A DNA stretch of 18,343 nt from Baffinella frigidus (taxonomy: Eukaryota; Cryptophyceae; Cryptomonadales; Baffinellaceae): positions 1,237,362 to 1,255,704 of the forward strand of contig MU646304.1 of the NCBI GenBank assembly GCA_026770585.1, given 5' to 3'. Position 1 is the stretch's first letter. Each line of letters begins with the position of its first letter. Positions 11,092 through 17,000 of the stretch are shown here, piece by piece. The notes beneath the pieces were generated by a model. The model did no database searches and had not been told where the DNA came from. It worked only from the letters and a program-made list of their open reading frames with translations. The translations under genes were made by a program, and so were the position numbers.

Positions 11092-14000
11092 TCCTCCGCG
11101 CGCGCAACCTCAACGCCTCCTCCGACGAGGTCACACGCGGGCACACGTGTGCTGAGAGAGACGGAGACAGAGACAGATTTTACTCGTGTTATGGGTTTTT
11201 TGCGTGCCTTGACTCCGTACAGGACCTCGAAGTATGTTGATTCGATCCCAGGTCGCCAAAATCCCAAGATCAGACCACGTACCCCCTAGTCGCAAATGAT
11301 ATCTGCGTCAACCCAACAGCGGCGTGCCCTGGCGCCTGACCTAAGAACACAACACCACACAGCGGGCTACGAAGCGATTGTCGGCCCAAATCGGGCCATC
11401 TTTCCGTTACCTTATCCGTAGGAAACCCCCTATGTCCCTACGGATTGCCTACCGTAGGGTCCTAGGTCTTAGCGCTTAGGGGTTATTCGAAACCCCTTCG
11501 AAGTCCGCTGTGTGGACGCTGCAGGAGGGTGATGGTGGCGGGGAATCTCAACATGAGGCCACATACCCACAGGTGCAAGTGGTTTCCGCATCACCCCACC
11601 AGCGGTATGCCCTAACCTTATCTCAGAAAACGAGTTCTAAAACTCGTTTTCTCAAGTCAATTCCCCTACAAATTCGTCAACTTATTCTTTACTATCCGCA
11701 TAAGTTGACAAATTTGTAGAAGAATTGACTTAAGAAAACGAGTTTTAGAACTCGTTTTCTGAGATAAAACCTCTGACCAAATCACGCACCGGACTGCAGG
11801 ATGGCGGCGGGGGGGCGCCCAGTCCCCGCTCCATCGCCATGAGGTATGTCCACCTCCTTCTCTCTATGTCGCTCGCTCCATCTCTCTCTATTCTTCTCTA
11901 TTTTTCTCTCTCTCCCTCGCGCTCTCTCTCTCTATGGCTCCATCGTGATGAGGTCGGCCGATCTCGTGGACGTACCAAGGCCCGTCAACACATAAACTCA
12001 TAGCCTGAAACCACGGAGCTGCTGCCACGCTCGACTCACTGGGAAGTGTTGTCCCAGCATTTCACCGGTTGAGGGTTGAGGGTTGAGGGACCGAGCCTCG
12101 CCACCTGTGTGTGGAGTTAAAAGTTGACGGTAGAGTGCCATCAACACTAGACAAAACTAGGAGGTTGATAGAGCCTGCTGCCGGCATCGACTCACCGGGC
12201 AGGGTTGTACCAGCGTGACAACTCAGGCGGGCAGGGTTTGTGTGAGGGTACTCTATGGATGTCGGACGGGTTGTACAACCCGGATGATGACCCCCGGGAG
12301 CAGGTCCGGGGTGGTGGTACGCGATGGTTGTCTAATGTCTCAGCCGGGCAGAACTTGCATCAGGGGAATATATTGTTGGAGCAGGGTAGTCTATGGTCGG
12401 CTGTGTGTCGTGGCGGGTATGGGGCAGCCTGGATAGCTTGACGAAAGAAATGATGGAACCCGTGTGTCATGAGAATTTAAAAAAACATTGTTGGTTGGTC
12501 GACATTCGGCAACGAAGACGGTTGACGTTCCGCACGTGCGTTGACGTTGGGCATGTGCGCAGAAACAAAGTTGCGCAGAACAAAGGGTTCAAAGCCCCGA
12601 AGCGCGGCGGACCGTCCCCCATCGTGCGTCTCACCCTCACGGGCAACCACCTCGAGTATCTCCCCTCCCCTCCCATCGCACCTCGAGTAAATCACCGCGT
12701 CACATCGCTCTTTGTTCGTGGATCTCTCTTTGACCCTCACGGGCAATCACCTCAAGAATCCTTCCCATCATGTATTTTTTTGTTAGTGGCAACCACCTTA
12801 GGTAACCCTCCGCATCCCATTCATCTTGTGTGTGGGGTTCGCTCTTTGAACCTCACGGGCAACCACCTGGAGTAACCCCCCACTATCACGTCTTTCTCTG
12901 TTCGTGGACCTAACCCCTAAAACCCAACCTCCACACTCCAAAACCCCTAAACCCCCCAGAAACCTCCTGCGGTTCGTAGGAGAGATATCCGCGCTGAAAG
13001 ATCCATCGTCGAAAAAGGTTCTTGTGGTTCCGCTGACATCATGCAATTCCTGTAAAAGCCTTCTTATGGTCACTGTCTTATTTTTTACGTTCGACTTATC
13101 CTAATGCTTTTTTGGCGGCCCACAGGTACCTGCCCCCCTTCGTAGGCGAACTTTCCGCGCTGAAAGATCTGCGAATCGACGGGACTCTGAAAGAGCCTCC
13201 GCACCACATCCTCGCTGACGGCCTCCCTTCGATCCAAACGGTCTGTGCCCCCGAGACCGATCCATCCATGCGTCAAACGTGGAGCTGGTCCATTTTGATG
13301 TGCAAACCCGTCCATGCAGTCACCCTCAACCCTAACCTTTAAACTCTAAACCATAAACCATGAACCATGAACCATAAACCATAAACCATAAACCGTAAAC
13401 CGTAAACCATAAACTATAAACCATAAAACATAAACCATAAACCATAAACCATAAACCATAAACCATAAACCATAAACCATAAACCATAAACCATAAACCC
13501 AAAACCCCAGACCCCAAACCCCAAACCCCAAACAGTACCTGCGAAAAATCGGAAGTTCGCGCGCGACAGGCACGCTCGACCTGGAGGGAATGCTCCTCTC
13601 AACAGTGCAGCTGCACTACTACAAACTCTCGGGCCTCACTACCCTCAGCCTATCGCGCAACGATCTTGCCGAGGTACTCAAAGGAAAACTGATTTAATTG
13701 GAAACATTGGATTTTATTGGAAATTACTACACATTCGCTTTAGTATTTCTAGTAAAGATCGTTCTGTGTAGTAAATTCCATTTTCGTTATATTTCAAATT
13801 AAAAGATTTCCGTACAGACGGCATACACTCGCGCGCACCCGGGGAAAATTGATGGCGACGCTAGGGGGTCCACTTGGTGTTTTGTCAACTCTGCCAAATA
13901 TCCTCTCGCGCAATAACCTTGTTGTGGTACCGAGAGGGCTATCAAACGACCGGATTTGAGTCTTGAGATTGCTGTGTGAGTCCCCTCGGTACCCTCGTGC

Positions 14001-17000
14001 GCTCTCAGGGAAGAGTTGACGGGTGTGTACTTAGTGGAGGACTGGGAGGTCCACTTAGTGATTTGTCCACTTGGTGGGTCCAACACCAGCGACCTCGCCA
14101 GCCTCCTCTCAACCTCAACCCCAAAACCAAAAACCAAAAACCAAAAACCAAAAACCAAAAACCAAAAACCAAAAAAAAAAAACCAAACCCAAAACCCAAA
14201 ACCCAAAACCCAAAACCCAAACCCCAAGCCCCACACCCCAACCCCGAAACCCTAACCCAGGTGCCGCATGAGGTGATAGGGTACAAGTCGCTGACGTGGC
14301 TGGACGTGTCGTTCAATCGCCTGACAGCCATCCCGTCTACCATCGACGCCCTCGAACGTCCGCCCCAAACCCCTCATACCCACACCAGAAACAACCGAAA
14401 GCCCTTGACTCTACACCCGACACCCGAAACTCTCAACCCTAAATCCTCAACCATGCACCCTAAAGCCGCCCCCGTCCCACCCCTCTCCCTTGGATTATAT
14501 CATGATTTGGATTATACAAGTGATAGGGTACAAGTCGCTGATATGGCTGGACGTGTCGTGCTACTGCCTGACAGCCATCCCGTCCACCATCGACGCTCTC
14601 CAACGTCCGCCTCAAACCCCTTACACGACGCCCCAAACTCTACACCCGACACCTGACACTCGCAAGCCTAAAACCTAGCCTAAAACCCATGCACGATAAA
14701 GCCTCCCCTGTCCCACCCCTCTCCCCTTGAGTATACTCACGCATCGCTGTTACGCCCTCGAACGTCCGATCCGAACCCCTCACCCGATACCCCAACCCTC
14801 TCCTAAACCCTGACCTAATCACTATCCTCAACCTTACACCCTAAACCCAAAACCCTGAACTCTGAACCATAAACATTAAACCCTTAACCCCAAACCCTGA
14901 CCCCTAAACCCTAAACCATAAACCCCAAACCCTAACCCCTAATCGCATGCATCACACAGGATTGAGGCACCTGAACGTGAAGGGCAACGGCATCACCAAG
15001 GTCCCGGATTTCCTCTACCACCGCACCGCCCTCCTCCACCTCTCGGTGCCCCCCCTCACTTCTCCTCTTCTGCATTACTCTCAAGCCTGTGGATGAGTGG
15101 TCACCGTGCAGCCGCGCGGCAAAAGCTGGCGTGTCTACTTTTGGAATTTGACTGCACACTGCGACTGGCGGGCGGCCCTGCTCGCTGAGGATCTCGGTTG
15201 CGATTGAGATCAAAGCAACCGGTTGAGTCCCGGCACCTGATAGATTACATCTCGGATTTTGCTTGGCGTTGGAGCCATTTTGTACTTTTATGTTAAAAAA
15301 TCCAGGATTTTTACCGGAAATCCTTTGAATGGACGTCGTGCGAAATAGATTGTATAAGGTAACGAGAAGATGTCGAGGACTGTCCCGATTCTGAACGTTT
15401 CCTGGACGCGGCAGCTGAGCAACAACCGGATCACTGAAACAGTGAAGCCGTTTCCCCCCAGAAATTGATCATATTTTTCCGTGGCCGGTTCGCGGTGACG
15501 AATGTGTGAACTGACCGGAATTCCGCGTGGCCAGCTGAGCAACAACCGAATCACGGAACTCGCGACACCTACCGAAGGCTTCCGCCCCTTAACGGGACCA
15601 GAGTCTCCAATCAAGGCTTCAGGTAGCAGCCCCCAAACACCACGCTTCATCCTCCATTCCACGCGAACACTTTCTGTCATAAAAGATTTTTGTATACACT
15701 TGTTTCCTATGCAAGACTTGATGAAAGCCCGGCTGCTGACAGCCGGAACAACAGGGCGGTCCCCCACACCACACGCTCTCGCCCTTTCCACACAAACATG
15801 TGTCAGACAATGCAAAGGCCCAGCTGCTGACAGCCGCCCCTGGAAAAACAGGGCGGTCCCCAACGCGGCAGGCGGCGGTTGGAACAGTTTTCTTTGTGAA
15901 AGAACATTTTATTGATGAACGACTTCATCATAGCCCAGCCGCTGACAGCCGTCCCTGGGACAACAGGGCGGTCCCCTACTCGGCAAGCGACCGGGCGGCC
16001 CAAGACGGGGGCAGGGGTGCCTGTGGGGGGGAACTGGTGGGAGGAGGAGCAGACCACTTTGCTGCAGCTGAATGGCATGCAGCATCTGGTGCGCGCCCCA
16101 CTCACGGGATGTGCTCTGCCAGCCTTGTATGGGGCCTGTCCTCGACGTGAAATGACGAGAAGGCGCTGCACCCAGAGCATGGCCCCGCTCATTGGAAAGC
16201 GACTTGCTGCAGCGTAATGGAGTGTAGCATCAAGTGGGCGCCCCACTGGATTGGGGTTGAGGGGGTTAGGGGTTAGGGTCTGAATTAGGGGTGTGCTCTG
16301 AAAGCCGTCTCTGGGGTGTGTCTTCGAGACACTGCATGGGGAGGGCAACCCCTAAACCCTAAACCCTAAACCCTTAACCCTAAACCCTAAACCCTGAACC
16401 CTAAACCCTAAACCCTAAACCCTAAACCCTAACCCCTAACCCCCAATCCCTATACTCAGATCTGCACGGACAACTTCCTGGAGAAGTTGCCAACGCTGAA
16501 AGGCTCGACGCTCACGCACCTCAACCTCGCGCGCAACCGCCTCGGTAACCCACCTGAACCTAACACCCAAACCCACCTAACCCTAATCCCCAAACCCACC
16601 TGACCCTAAACCCCAAACCCACCTAACCCTAAACCGACCCCGGTCAAATGCCAATGCAACCACCTCGGTGTCCTAGCTCTCTCTCTCAGTCTATCTGGGC
16701 TCGCCAGTTTGGTGAGCCCGGGATGTTTTCGCTCCAAAGTTGAAAGGTATGGACCGCAAACCCGGCATGTCAACTTCAGAATAGTCGGTCAGCCCGAGTG
16801 AGGCAGAGCGAGGTGACCCCCCCCACCCTCTCGTGAATGCGGCACGTGGGTATATGCTTGTCGCCGATGGTCACCCTTTAGGGGGTGAGGGTAGGGTTTA
16901 GGGTTCGGGTCCTCGTCCACACAACCGACTCCGTTCGAATGTCAACCATGTTGAAAGTCAACTCGTTGCCTCGAATGTCAATTCCTGGCCCCAAATGTCG

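Noticed and set aside
11223-11231. Nine-nucleotide micro-exon encoding DLE between cag and gtatgt
   Set aside because: The phase would fit, but nine bases carry no independent evidence and no LRR spacing requires it.
10704-11267. Minus-strand open frame of 187 codons rich in Ser and Leu
   Set aside because: It is the translation of GA and GACA microsatellites; there are no family motifs, and it covers exon 22 on the other strand.
13332-13602. Minus-strand frames repeating MVYGLWF
   Set aside because: Direct translation of the AACCATA array, open only because the reverse heptamer lacks stops.
15535-15631. Longer alternative exon starting LSNNRITEL and running to a GT at 15632
   Set aside because: It would insert about 23 non-LRR residues and end out of phase with exon 30; the 27-nt copy at 15415 restores the LRR spacing. 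Kept as an alternative only.
15728-15985. Regularly spaced repeats that might suggest a CRISPR array
   Set aside because: Only three copies, unequal spacing and diverging units that extend into the spacers; the context is a eukaryotic intron.
15288-16348. Minus-strand frames of 191 and 181 codons over introns 28 to 30
   Set aside because: They lie on tandemly duplicated intron DNA, show no recognisable domain, and oppose exons 29 and 30.
16349-16440. Possible chromosome end because of the CCCTAAA repeats
   Set aside because: The array is about 90 bp, degenerate at its borders and flanked on both sides by exons of the same gene.
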